A stretch of DNA of 64,000 nucleotides from Chthonomonadaceae bacterium (GTDB lineage Bacteria; Armatimonadota; Chthonomonadetes; Chthonomonadales; Chthonomonadaceae), in contig JANXSG010000135.1 in the NCBI GenBank assembly GCA_025352825.1, positions 1 to 64,000 on the forward strand, given 5' to 3'. The notes beneath the pieces are model-generated. The model saw nothing but the letters and a program-made list of their open reading frames with translations. It was not told the DNA's origin and did not search any database. This document shows positions 17,578 through 26,611 of the stretch, piece by piece (positions within the stretch are counted from its first letter, which is position 1; each line of letters opens with the position of its first letter). Both the position numbers and the translations under genes were made by a program.

Positions 17578-19596
17578 ATGAATCATACTCCACGATATAA
17601 GAACGCTAGTTACGCTGGTGAAAGTATCCGTTTGCAGAACTCTCATTTTCGATTTGACTTTCATAAACGCAGGACGGGATGGGGATGGGGTGAAATTTTC
17701 AATGGCGCTGGCGAACTAATCGCCGTTCTGGATCATCTCGGCGAGATCCTTCTCAGCGACCAGGAGATCCCGATGCGGATGGAAGCGGTAGATGTTGTAC
17801 AAACGGAGGGGGATTTTGGTGAAAGGCTCACAATTCAAGTTAGATCAGCAGTTGTTCGAGAGAAATTAAACGGAACCTCGTTTTCGAACTGGATTCACTA
17901 CCCGCTGGATTCTTCTATTTTAACAGGAGAAGTCATCCTCACACTTGATAAAAAACTTCCTGTACTCGCCATTTCCCAAAGGTTTCGTGCGCAAGGTAAC
18001 CTTTCAGCGCGCTATATTCGCGGTCCATGGCTGAAAGTTGGCCAAGATTCTTTTGGCGCTGCTAAAGACGATGCCATTTTCCCAGGTATCGACTGGTTGA
18101 TTGGCGATGAATGGTCGAGTGGAACGGACTGGTTTAAAGATCCCTGGGCGAAGCGATGGATGCCTCATCCTAACAAAGTGACCGCTCCCGTCATGGCTGT
18201 CAGTCATCAGCAAACCGGTATCGGGTTAGCATGGAATCCAAATAGTTCGGTTACCGGCTGGTTTAACTACAGAAGATGTTCCCCACAGCCCGTTTTTGCC
18301 TCCCCAAACTTTCTGGATAGGCGCAATAATCACATTTTGGGTTTGATGACACCGGATGCTGTATTAGAAAGTCAGGAAAACCAGGTCTGTGTTGAAGTGC
18401 CTCTGGAACTTCACCCGGAACAGCAAATCAATTTCGATGCTGAAATCTTTCTGGTAGAAGGCAGCAGCCTCGAAGTCCTGACCGACTGGACTAAACGTCA
18501 TGGAATGCCTATCACATCAGCGACTCAATTGGAACTTCATCAGGCTTTGGATAGTATCGTCACAGCGTATACTGGCCCACTTTGGCATGAGGGACTTGGC
18601 TTTGGCACTGCACAAACACCCGATGGAATTAAGCCATGCCCACCTCGTTTTGCCGCTGAATACTTGGATCGGTTCCCTGATGCACCTCTTGCTGAATCTT
18701 TAAAGGCTAAGATTGAGTGGTGCCGTGAACAGACCGATTCCCTGGAAGATTCCCTGCAGGACACAAAGCTTAAACATATTGAAGAGCTGCTTTCCTTTCA
18801 ATCGCTGGATGGGTCATTTCCGTTCGATCCGGATGGCAGGCACTATCGTAAGGATGATTTTGTCGTTGCTCGTGAGTTTGTCGAACCAATGGGCTTGGCA
18901 GGAGACACTGCACTGGATATTACTATACTGCCTGCCATAGAGATGCTGCAGTTTGCCAACGATTCGGGCAATATCCGGCTCCGCGATGCAGCATGTAAGG
19001 CACTGGATCACTGCCTGCAGTTCTACCGTCCAGAAGGTGGTGATTTCTGGGAAACTCCGCTCCATGCCCCCAACCTCCTTGCCGCCGGGCACGCAGCGAA
19101 CGCATATATATTGGGTTATAGAGCAGTGGGAGATGAACGCTACAAAGATAAGGCTATTTTCTGGATACGCTGCCTTCTACCATTCACTCATTTATGGGAG
19201 CCTGCCGGAAAGCCGATGTTATATAACACCAAACCCTGTTTATGTTCCAGCGATTGGTATTTTGCCAACTGGGTGCGGGATCACGTGCAGTGGGAGGTAC
19301 TGGAAACATTTGCGCAAGCGATTTCACTTGGTATAAAATGGGCAGAGATCGATACTGAGTTGGATTGGAGCAGCTACCAGCGAGCGGTAACTGTTGCTGC
19401 GCTTCGTTGGATGGTCGATTCAAAAATAGACAACTGGCTGCCGCATAATATTCCAGGTTCGCTTGAGCTATTCAGAAATGGGGCTTTCGACGGATGCTTT
19501 GCTGACACACATAACAGTGTCACAGGTAACTACGGAGGAATGGTCATCCCCCCAGATGTTATTGCTATCAATCTTCTAGCGCTTTTGAACGAATGA
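17578..19596 (+). CDS. Probable alpha/alpha-barrel glycosidase of unknown family
   Basis: 672 aa, with no signal peptide, so cytoplasmic. The N-terminal ~320 residues look like a beta-sandwich (many alternating hydrophobic strands, RTGWGWGEIFNGAGELIAVLD). From about 340 the sequence becomes helical, with repeated Trp/Tyr/His/Asp patches such as SDWYFANWVRDHVQWEVLE and ADTHNSVTGNYGGM, as in six-hairpin glycosidases. I cannot assign a named GH family or catalytic acids. As last gene of the ABC operon, 3 bases behind the permease, it probably processes the imported oligosaccharide. The protein is clearly real; the function is an inference from layout. Confidence 0.7.
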   Translation: MNHTPRYKNASYAGESIRLQNSHFRFDFHKRRTGWGWGEIFNGAGELIAVLDHLGEILLSDQEIPMRMEAVDVVQTEGDFGERLTIQVRSAVVREKLNGTSFSNWIHYPLDSSILTGEVILTLDKKLPVLAISQRFRAQGNLSARYIRGPWLKVGQDSFGAAKDDAIFPGIDWLIGDEWSSGTDWFKDPWAKRWMPHPNKVTAPVMAVSHQQTGIGLAWNPNSSVTGWFNYRRCSPQPVFASPNFLDRRNNHILGLMTPDAVLESQENQVCVEVPLELHPEQQINFDAEIFLVEGSSLEVLTDWTKRHGMPITSATQLELHQALDSIVTAYTGPLWHEGLGFGTAQTPDGIKPCPPRFAAEYLDRFPDAPLAESLKAKIEWCREQTDSLEDSLQDTKLKHIEELLSFQSLDGSFPFDPDGRHYRKDDFVVAREFVEPMGLAGDTALDITILPAIEMLQFANDSGNIRLRDAACKALDHCLQFYRPEGGDFWETPLHAPNLLAAGHAANAYILGYRAVGDERYKDKAIFWIRCLLPFTHLWEPAGKPMLYNTKPCLCSSDWYFANWVRDHVQWEVLETFAQAISLGIKWAEIDTELDWSSYQRAVTVAALRWMVDSKIDNWLPHNIPGSLELFRNGAFDGCFADTHNSVTGNYGGMVIPPDVIAINLLALLNE

Positions 19597-19600
19597 AAAT

Positions 19601-19660
19601 CATTAGAATTCCAGTATCTGTAGCTTGAAGCAGAGCCTGCAATAGGGCGAATTCACTATT
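19601..19660 (-). pseudogene. 20-codon remnant of a histidine kinase paralogue
   Basis: On the minus strand this reads NSEFALLQALLQATDTGILM, against NEFALLQALLQATDTAILM in the kinase at 12108-13793 (residues 28-46). At DNA level 46 of 60 bases agree with 13656-13715 by my count. The similarity stops at both ends. The MITE at 19665 begins 4 bases beyond the N-terminal side, and the glycosidase gene lies 4 bases beyond the other. This is debris of a related PAS gene. Confidence 0.75.
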
Positions 19661-19664
19661 GTAT

Positions 19665-20056
19665 GAGGTAATTGCAAAACTCAAAATTTGTACATATTTG
19701 ATTACTGCTCTGCCTAAACCCCCGGCCCCCTTCCCTGCACACACAAACGATAAAGCTGTTTGTGTTAGGGCAGGGGGAGATACAACGATAAAGATTCCCC
19801 CTTCCCTGATTCCCTCCGAGGTACGAGGGAATCAGGGAAGGGGGTTGGGAGGGCGGGTCAAGAGTCTTTCTGAAATTTTTGATTGAAAAAAAATCGCTCT
19901 ACAATGCCCATACAAGCGACGAAGATTTTTTTGACGCTGATCTGACATTGAAAAACAGCGACTTATAGCCCATTTACAGTCCGGAAGAGACTTTTGACCC
20001 GCCCTCTTAGGGGGTTAGGTAAAAAATTGTATTTCCATAGGTTTTGCAATCACCTC
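19665..20056. mobile_element. MITE copy 1 (392 bp), non-autonomous
   Basis: The ends are GAGGTAATTGCAAAAC and GTTTTGCAATCACCTC, a 16-bp inverted repeat with one mismatch. The left module (about 19714-19850) carries nested hairpins, including a perfect 20-bp palindrome at 19797-19844. The core (about 19853-20003) runs from GGCGGGTCAAGAGTCTTTC to GAAGAGACTTTTGACCCGCC and closely matches the core of the 46.4-kb copy. No ORF of transposase type is present. No clear target-site duplication is visible. Confidence 0.75.
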
Positions 20057-20323
20057 TTGAGGTAATTCCTTTTCTCGCGCAGAGATCGCGGGGGCGCAGA
20101 GAAGTGCAACATATTGCGAAGGGGAATACAGCAATTAGTATATAATCAACAATGCGATATTGCCCGGTTGAGAAGTATAGACGAACGAACTTTCCGAAAC
20201 ACATAATACAAGATAGATAATCAGAAACAATATAATGAAATTTACTGGCCGAACAGGATCGAATCAGACGGCATATTCTGTTTTTGATGCAGTAATAGTC
20301 GATACTCTTAAGGAGAACAGGTG

Positions 20324-21459
20324 ATGGATATGTATAAGACCGCGAAACATTGGATTATTGGGGTGAGCCTGGTTACGATGCAGATCATTACGTTCGCTGC
20401 ACACGGACAGAGCACATGGACGCCGACGGCAGGCGTTATGACCACACAGCGTGATGCGCATTCAGCGCTGATGATCGGCGGTTTGGTACTCGTCATAGGA
20501 GGGCGAACTCAAGCCACAACACAGAATGGCGCGACTACCAAGCGGGTGGAATACTACAATCCTACGACCTCAATGTTTACGGCGACTGGCAGCATGGTGA
20601 GCAGCCGCAGCTTTTTCCCGGCGGTACTGATGAGTGACGGCACCGTGCTTGCCCCAGGCGGCTTTAGCTCTACGTCAGGTTCGATACGTGCGGCGGAGAT
20701 ATTCACTCCCTCGCAAGGAACATGGGCTGCGACAGGCTCGATGGGTTCTGCGAGAGAACTGCACTCAGGCACGCTCTTGCCAAACGGAAATGTACTGGTC
20801 GCAGGCGCTTCAGCAATGGAGCCGTACTGAGTTCAGCGGAGATATTCACGCCCAGCCGCCGTAGATTCAGCGCTGCAAAATCGATGTCCGCGAGCAGATT
20901 TGGCCATACAGCGACGCTCCTCTTATAGGGAAAAGTGCTGGTTACCGGTGGGCGGACAAACAACAACATCTCCTTTAACACCCCAGAGATATACGACCCT
21001 GCAAGCAATACGTGGACTGCAGGGCCTCCCATGAACCGAGATCGCTACCGCCACACCGCAACGACACTCAACGATGGCCGTATCCTTATCACGGGCGGTT
21101 ACAGTTCATCTCAAGTCAATACCCTTGATATGGCGGAGATATACGATCCCGCATACAATACCTTCACACCTCTCACCTCAACTATGAGTGATACACGCAT
21201 GGATCATACCGCAACTCTACTGACGAACGGGCGTGTCCTCCTTGTCGGAGGGTGGAGTTCCGTTAAGGGAAGTACTGTCGCATCTGCCGATATCTTCGAC
21301 CCATCCGTGAATTCATTCACCCAGGTGGCTTCTGTACCTGTGTCTCGACACGAACACACTGCCATTCTCTTGCCAGGAGGCACAGTGCTGGTATGTGGCG
21401 GTTTGGAATGGAATACGATTCAGCAGACCCTTAACAGCTCCTATGTGTTCAAGCCTTGA
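20324..21459 (+). pseudogene. Kelch-repeat secreted protein, frameshifted and interrupted
   Basis: The ATG at 20324 follows AGGAG by 8 bases. A signal peptide (WIIGVSLVTMQIITFAAHGQ) leads into kelch units of about 50 residues, with motifs such as MLPNG/LLTNGRVLLVGG and AEIYDPA. Near 20811 one G appears to be lost (GGCGCTTC where GGCGGCTTC keeps the repeat in phase). The frame then continues as FSNGAVLSSAEIF until a TAG at 20926-20928 inside TLL-stop-GKVLVTGG. After that the ORF 20935-21459 completes two or three more units. Intact, it would be a ~380-residue beta-propeller of the galactose-oxidase/kelch type. Two independent lesions make sequencing error less likely for both. Confidence 0.8.
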
Positions 21460-21480
21460 TTGAGGCAGTGCAGAAACGCC

Positions 21481-21514
21481 AAAAAAATCGGGGCGCTTTC
21501 CGACGAGCGCCCCG
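21481..21514 (-). terminator. Rho-independent terminator of the flagellin gene
   Basis: A perfect 9-bp stem, CGGGGCGCT with AGCGCCCCG (21489-21497 and 21506-21514), is followed on the minus strand by a run of seven T. It lies 67 bases beyond the flagellin stop. On the plus strand the A-run precedes the stem, so it does not serve the kelch gene. Confidence 0.9.
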
Positions 21515-21580
21515 AACAGTCCATCTTGATCACTTATCACCGCTGCGGAAATGCCAGTGAGAAACGATTTGATGCATTAC

Positions 21581-23071
21581 CTATCGCAGTAAGGATAGTA
21601 CCTGCTGCGGAGCTGAGTTAGCCTGCGCCAGTACCGAAGTACCAGCCTGCTGAAGGATCTGGTTCTTCGTCAGGTTCACTACTTCCGAAGCCACGTTCGT
21701 GTCTCGTATCTGACTTTCAGATGCTGACAGGTTTTCTACACCGACACCCAGGTATCGAACCGTGCTCTCAAGTGTGTTCTTCTGGAACGCACCAAGATTT
21801 GCTCTCAACTGGGCTACCTGCTGGATAGCCTCATCTGCAATCTGGATTGCTTGAGTTGCCCCGGTTGATGTAGTGACATCCACTCCTGAAAGGCTCTTAC
21901 CCGAGATGGATGTATTACCCAGATTACCTGTTCTGACATTGCCAAGTGAAGCTGTCACTACCTGACCGGCGTTACCACCGACCTGGAACTGCAGGCTTCC
22001 GGCAGAAATGCTTGCAACAGTCTTCGCGGCAGTTGTCGCGTTTCCTGCTTCTGACAGAAGAATAGAGTTGCCAGAAGTATCTGTAACTCTAAGGCCACTG
22101 TCTGTCGAAGCACGACCGCCTGTAAAGGTGGAGACGACCGTCGTTGTAGCTCCATTTACGAGGCCGTAAGCCACGACTGTAACTGTTGAATTCTGGCCGG
22201 CGACCAGTGTGCCACTTGTACCAGCAAGTAAAGTAGAACTTTCCGATTCGTTGATCGTGAAGTTACTACCATAATTCTGCTGAGTAAGGGTAATTGCACC
22301 AGAACCGTTACCAGAAACGAAATCTGCCGCAACTCCTGTAGTTCCAGATACATTATTAATCTTATTGATCAGTGTTTGTACTGTATCGGAGCCGCTTACA
22401 GAGATACTCTGACCGTTGATGATGACCGATCCACCGGCGCCGGTAGTTGTTCCGTTAACAGTGGAGATACTTGCATTGATAGAAGCATACGTCGCAAGTG
22501 TCGCACCAGAAGCGGTTGCACGAGTAGCGGCTGCATTTACCTGAATCTGCAAAGTACCATTCTGTGTGGAGACCCCACCGAAGGAACCGCCAATGAAAAT
22601 ACCTGCTACATTGGTGGTATCTACGACTGCTGCAGTGATACCGGACGTGCCGTCCAGCAGGTGCTTGGTACCGAACTGGGTGTTGGCTGCAATACGGTCG
22701 ATGGAAGCGACTGCGGATGCGATCTGTGTCTGGTCGGCTTGAACTGCCACAATGTCGTTTACACCAGTGTTAGAGGCGTGAACGGCGATCTGGCGAATAT
22801 TTCGCAGCAGACTGTTAACTTCGGTAAGGCCGCCTTCAGCAGTCTTTATAACATTGGTGGCATCCTGGGAGTTTGAAATGGCCTGGTTAAGACCGTCGAT
22901 CTGTGCTCGCAGACCTTCTGAGATGATCAGTCCTGCCGGATCGTCCGCAGCGCGATTGATGCGAAGACCACTGGATAGTTTCTCAATACTTGCGCTGACA
23001 GCCGACGAAACAGTGTTCAAGTTGCGCAGCGCGTTGAGAGCGGTGACGTTGGTGTTGATCTGAAAACCCAT
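21581..23071 (-). CDS. fliC: Flagellin
   Basis: 496 aa from the ATG at 23071, which has GGAGGAG upstream and begins MGFQINTNVTALNALRNL like other flagellins; the 35 extra residues of the ORF track are rejected. The conserved D0/D1 N-terminus (1-150, LSSGLRINRAADDPAG) and C-terminus (last ~95, ending AQANSAPQQVLSLLR) flank a variable middle. That middle contains a flagellin hook IN-like stretch (SVSGSDTVQTLINKINN, about 230-280) and Thr/Ser/Gly-rich surface sequence. It is exported through the flagellar type III system and polymerises into the filament. It stands alone with its own terminator; no other flagellar gene is in the window. Confidence 0.96.
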   Translation of the reverse strand: MGFQINTNVTALNALRNLNTVSSAVSASIEKLSSGLRINRAADDPAGLIISEGLRAQIDGLNQAISNSQDATNVIKTAEGGLTEVNSLLRNIRQIAVHASNTGVNDIVAVQADQTQIASAVASIDRIAANTQFGTKHLLDGTSGITAAVVDTTNVAGIFIGGSFGGVSTQNGTLQIQVNAAATRATASGATLATYASINASISTVNGTTTGAGGSVIINGQSISVSGSDTVQTLINKINNVSGTTGVAADFVSGNGSGAITLTQQNYGSNFTINESESSTLLAGTSGTLVAGQNSTVTVVAYGLVNGATTTVVSTFTGGRASTDSGLRVTDTSGNSILLSEAGNATTAAKTVASISAGSLQFQVGGNAGQVVTASLGNVRTGNLGNTSISGKSLSGVDVTTSTGATQAIQIADEAIQQVAQLRANLGAFQKNTLESTVRYLGVGVENLSASESQIRDTNVASEVVNLTKNQILQQAGTSVLAQANSAPQQVLSLLR

Positions 23072-23394
23072 GATATAGTATCTCCTCCATGCTGTGCGTG
23101 ATTGGCGGCATCCTGCCGTCATTTCCCTCTGTAAAATTTCAGGGGCACGAGGTCTTGTCATTTCGACAATACCCACCCGAGCAGTCTAGATACGACTGCG
23201 TTTCTGCAGAAGCATTTTCGACTTACAAGGTCACATGATAGTTCTTTCCACACAACCTGGTATATTTAACATGTTAATTTAATTATTTTAAAAAAAAATT
23301 AAAAATAGTTGAATATCGAGTTCAGGAGCACATCAATCCTAATCCTTAATAGTGTATAGTTTCACAAATACTTCCTTTAAGAGGAGAAATATTG
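23072..23394. other. Divergent intergenic region between flagellin and PhyH genes
   Basis: No gene is seen. It holds the flagellin leader with GGAGGAG near 23085, an AT-rich tract (about 23265-23315) with A runs, and the PhyH gene's AGGAG near 23383. I looked for a sigma-28 box (TAAA and GCCGATAA) for flagellin and found no convincing match. Confidence 0.6.
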
Positions 23395-24297
23395 ATGACC
23401 ACCCCAGAAATCGAGAACAGAGCTGTTTCGATCACTGATATTGAAGTTCACGCGGATAAATTAGATGCACGCCGAGCTGCAGCCATCTACATGGAGCATG
23501 GCTGCCTGGTAGTTCGCGGTTTGATGAACCCGTATATTGAGGCAATATCCAAAGACATTGAATGCTGTGCGGCTGAATCTATTGCACTGCTTCCTGAAGC
23601 AGTAAAGATACCTGAAGGCTGGACAACTCCAAACGGAACGTTGTTTCTTCCAGCGCCAGCCAATTTCTCTCGCGATAAACAGATCATGGTTCTCGGGATT
23701 GGTTATGCGACCAGCGCTGCGTTTTTTCATTCCGCCTTCGACAGCGCTGCACTGGATATTGCAGAGGGAATACTTGGACCGAATGTAGAGATGTTCATGA
23801 ACGGACAGTGCCTCTACAAAGAACCTGTAGGCGGCCACCCAAAAAATCTGCATCAGGATTCTGCGTATTTCGAACATCGATATGAAGGACCTGTTGCTAC
23901 CCTGAACTATGTTGTGGATACAGATCTCGTCAACGGCGCTCTCTATGTAGTACCAGGTTCTCATAAATTCGGCACACTGAAACATGTCGATACTATCTCC
24001 CATCTGGGATTGGATCCGACCGACTGGCCCTGGGAACGTGCACTCCCGATCACGGGCCAAGCAGGAGATTCGATCTTCTTTCATGTGCGAACCATTCATG
24101 GATCACAACAGAATCACTCCACCGAACCGCGGCCCGTGTTCATTCACAGGTACAGAAGCTCCGATGACTATGTCATAATTAGTGGTACCACTACGGAAAA
24201 CAGGGAAGAGAACGAGCGAAGAATTGCGGACGCCAAAAAAGAAAACCAGCGCGGTTTGATGGTACGCGGCTATCGTGCGTTTTCGCATTCAGAATGA
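23395..24297 (+). CDS. Phytanoyl-CoA dioxygenase (PhyH) family protein
   Basis: 300 aa, starting at the ATG preceded by AGAGGAG at 8-base spacing. The iron-binding facial triad is visible: HQD in NLHQDSAYFEHR (about 160) and a distal His in HVRTIHGSQQNHS (about 240). The 2-oxoglutarate Arg follows in EPRPVFIHRY. DTDLVNGALYVVPGSHK is the usual core strand. These Fe(II)/2-oxoglutarate enzymes hydroxylate small molecules, and the substrate here is unknown. The nitrilase-like gene follows after 12 bases, so the two share an operon and possibly a pathway. Confidence 0.88.
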   Translation: MTTPEIENRAVSITDIEVHADKLDARRAAAIYMEHGCLVVRGLMNPYIEAISKDIECCAAESIALLPEAVKIPEGWTTPNGTLFLPAPANFSRDKQIMVLGIGYATSAAFFHSAFDSAALDIAEGILGPNVEMFMNGQCLYKEPVGGHPKNLHQDSAYFEHRYEGPVATLNYVVDTDLVNGALYVVPGSHKFGTLKHVDTISHLGLDPTDWPWERALPITGQAGDSIFFHVRTIHGSQQNHSTEPRPVFIHRYRSSDDYVIISGTTTENREENERRIADAKKENQRGLMVRGYRAFSHSE

Positions 24298-24309
24298 GGA
24301 ATTTCTTTA

Positions 24310-25140
24310 TTGAACAATCATACTCCAGGCCCATTTCAAATTGCTGTAATACAGATGAACCCAAAACGAAGCGCAGTCGCTGAGAATTTGAGGAGTATAG
24401 AGGTACGCCTGATTGAAGCTGCTGAGCGCGGCGCCCAATTGGCGTTGTTTCCGGAATGTGCGTTATCAGGCTACGTATTTCATAATCTTGAAGAGGCAAT
24501 TCCCTCTGCTCTGGACATTCACTCGCCCCGCCTGGATCAGATACGCGCGATCTGCACCCGCATGAATATTTATGCAGTAGTCGGGCTGATAGAAAAATAT
24601 CATGTTCACACCTATAATTCCGCTTTTCTCTTCTCGCCAGACGGAAAGATTCAAGCATACCGCAAGTGCCATCTCCCTGTTCTTGGTATCGACAGATTTA
24701 TGTCTCAGGGCGATTCCCTTCCAATTTTCGATACTGAGCTTGGCCGTATCGGAATTTTAATCTGTTACGATATACGCTTTCCCGAAGCTGCCAGAACACT
24801 CACTCTTAAGGGCGCCGACATCATACTGGTGCCTACTAACTGGCCGGCAGGAGCCGAGAGCTCCCCTGAATTCCTCACCCGCGCCCGCGCCTGGGAAAAC
24901 CGTGTCTGGATAGCCGCCTGTGACCGGGTCGGGACTGAAGAAGGCACGAAATTCATAGGCCGCAGCCAGATAATCACCCCGGACGGAGTTATCCTGAAGC
25001 AGGCAGGAACAGAAGATGAAGAGATGCTGATCGCGGAGATCGATCCAAATATTTCACGTCAGAAACGAATCGTAATCGTGCCTGGCGAATTCGAACTGGA
25101 TCCTGTTTTAGGGCGCCGCCCGGAACTCTACGATCTGTAA
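24310..25140 (+). CDS. Carbon-nitrogen hydrolase (nitrilase superfamily)
   Basis: 276 aa, TTG start with GAGG upstream. The Glu-Lys-Cys catalytic triad is present: E49 in LFPECALSGY, K119 in YRKCHLP and C152 in ILICYDIRFPE. RAWENRVWIAACDRVG and FIGRSQIITPDG are further family signatures. It hydrolyses an amide or carbamoyl group (C-N bond, not a true nitrile) in the cytosol. It is coupled to the PhyH gene 12 bases upstream. Members close to omega-amidase, N-carbamoylputrescine amidase or beta-ureidopropionase cannot be told apart by eye. Confidence 0.9.
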   Translation: MNNHTPGPFQIAVIQMNPKRSAVAENLRSIEVRLIEAAERGAQLALFPECALSGYVFHNLEEAIPSALDIHSPRLDQIRAICTRMNIYAVVGLIEKYHVHTYNSAFLFSPDGKIQAYRKCHLPVLGIDRFMSQGDSLPIFDTELGRIGILICYDIRFPEAARTLTLKGADIILVPTNWPAGAESSPEFLTRARAWENRVWIAACDRVGTEEGTKFIGRSQIITPDGVILKQAGTEDEEMLIAEIDPNISRQKRIVIVPGEFELDPVLGRRPELYDL

Positions 25141-25235
25141 CAACTATTCAAACTAAGTAAAGAGGTATAATATCCCTAGTTTCGTGAAATCATTCACAGA
25201 TATATTTGGGGTCTGGAATAGTAGAAACGTTCGAA

Positions 25236-26444
25236 ATGACACCTAAGATGGCGGTAGACGCAATGAATCCAACAGAAATTAATCGAAAGAGAGCGGAGAG
25301 ATATATAGGCGCTGGCCTGATGGATATCTACGATAAAGTAATGGCTTCTGAACGCCTGAGCTTTGAAGACGGCGTTCGGTTGTACCAGACCCCCGATCTT
25401 TCTAGCGTTGGATATCTTGCAAATATTGTTCGGGAACGGATGCATGGAGACCGTACTTTCTACGTCCGTAATCAGCATATCAACTATACGAACATTTGCA
25501 ATAAATTCTGTAAATTCTGCTCGTTCTATGCCAAAAAAGGCGGTCACGCTCCTTATGAAATGGACATGGCCGAAGTCCGTCGAAAGCTTTTGGCGCATAT
25601 CGATGTCCCTATCACCGAAGTGCACATGGTGGGCGGTATCGATCCGAGGCTTCCCTACTCCTACTATCTGGATCTGCTGCACACGGTAAAAGAGGTTCGC
25701 CCGGACATTCATATCAAAGCCTTCACGATGGTGGAGTTGGTAGAGATTCAGCGTCAAGCGAAAAAACCGCTCGAAGATGTACTTCGTGAGTTGATGGAGG
25801 CCGGCCTGGACTCACTTCCTGGTGGCGGTATCGAGATACTCTCGGAGCGAGTCCATCAGGAACTATTTGATCGCAAACTGGATGGTGAGGGCTGGATGGA
25901 TGTGGCCCGAACGGCGGCGAAAGTCGGCTTAACGCAGTACGCTACCATGCTCTATGGGCACATCGAAACTCTCGAAGAGCGCGCGGAACATCTGGTACGG
26001 ATTCGCGCCCTGCAGGACGAGACTCGCCACTTTGTAACGATGACTCCGCTCTCGTTCCACCCGGAAGGTACAGAACTCGAAAATATCCCCCACCCCACCG
26101 GATACGACGACCTTCGCAATATCGCAGTATCCCGACTCATGCTGGATAACTTCGAACATATCAAATCGTTCTGGATAATGAATACTCCGCAGATCACTCA
26201 GTTGGCATTGTGGTATGGCGCGGATGACGTGGATGGTACAGTTCAGGAGTATGAGATAACTTATAAAGATGGTGAGCAGGGCAACAAATCCCAAAGTCTG
26301 ACACGTAAATCGATGGTGAAAATGATTGAAGAGGCTGGCCGAACTCCCATTGAGCGGGACAGCCATTATCGCGAAGTTCCCCAGATCACGGAATTAGAAT
26401 CCGCTCAAGAGCGCACCTATATCCCTATTCCTGTATTAGCGTAA
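25236..26444 (+). CDS. mqnE: Aminofutalosine synthase (radical SAM), menaquinone biosynthesis
   Basis: About 402 aa from the ATG at 25236. The ORF track starts at a TTG 10 codons earlier, ATGs at 25248 and 25263 are also possible, and none has a strong ribosome site. The radical SAM cluster CX3CX2C is in NICNKFCKFCSF. HINYTNIC, the GHIETLEERAEHLVRIRALQDET stretch and PLSFHPEGTELE are typical of MqnE rather than MqnC. It joins a carboxyvinyl-oxybenzoate to the adenosyl radical from SAM to form aminofutalosine. No other mqn gene lies in the window. It is convergent with the acyl-CoA dehydrogenase gene. Confidence 0.88.
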   Translation: MTPKMAVDAMNPTEINRKRAERYIGAGLMDIYDKVMASERLSFEDGVRLYQTPDLSSVGYLANIVRERMHGDRTFYVRNQHINYTNICNKFCKFCSFYAKKGGHAPYEMDMAEVRRKLLAHIDVPITEVHMVGGIDPRLPYSYYLDLLHTVKEVRPDIHIKAFTMVELVEIQRQAKKPLEDVLRELMEAGLDSLPGGGIEILSERVHQELFDRKLDGEGWMDVARTAAKVGLTQYATMLYGHIETLEERAEHLVRIRALQDETRHFVTMTPLSFHPEGTELENIPHPTGYDDLRNIAVSRLMLDNFEHIKSFWIMNTPQITQLALWYGADDVDGTVQEYEITYKDGEQGNKSQSLTRKSMVKMIEEAGRTPIERDSHYREVPQITELESAQERTYIPIPVLA

Positions 26445-26498
26445 CATGCCATGCAATCGCTATACATCGCATTATTTCACATGATCAGAGCATGAAAT

Positions 26499-26569
26499 CA
26501 GGAACAAATGAAACAAGGAAAAAATAGAAACTTTGAACTCCTGACCTTTCCTCCCTTCCTTTGTTCCTG
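26499..26569. repeat. Fold-back sequence between convergent genes
   Basis: CAGGAACAAA at 26499-26508 pairs with TTTGTTCCTG at 26560-26569, with smaller AGGAAA/TTTCCT arms inside. It lies between the converging mqnE and acyl-CoA dehydrogenase genes. It may act as a bidirectional terminator or be a dispersed repeat; the evidence is weak. Confidence 0.35.
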
Positions 26570-26611
26570 CCTTCCTGCTTGAATCCGAATTTATCTATTA
26601 GTGATGATTTA

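Noticed and set aside
20057-20323. tRNA or riboswitch upstream of the kelch gene
   Set aside because: The GC-rich stretch near 20075-20105 does not fold into a tRNA clover-leaf and matches no riboswitch core I know.
23072-23176. 35-residue N-terminal extension of flagellin
   Set aside because: Flagellins start MGFQINTN-like, and GGAGGAG precedes that ATG.
23461-24099. 212-aa minus-strand ORF opposite the PhyH gene
   Set aside because: Antisense shadow rich in Cys and Arg, with no family pattern; PhyH motifs are clear.
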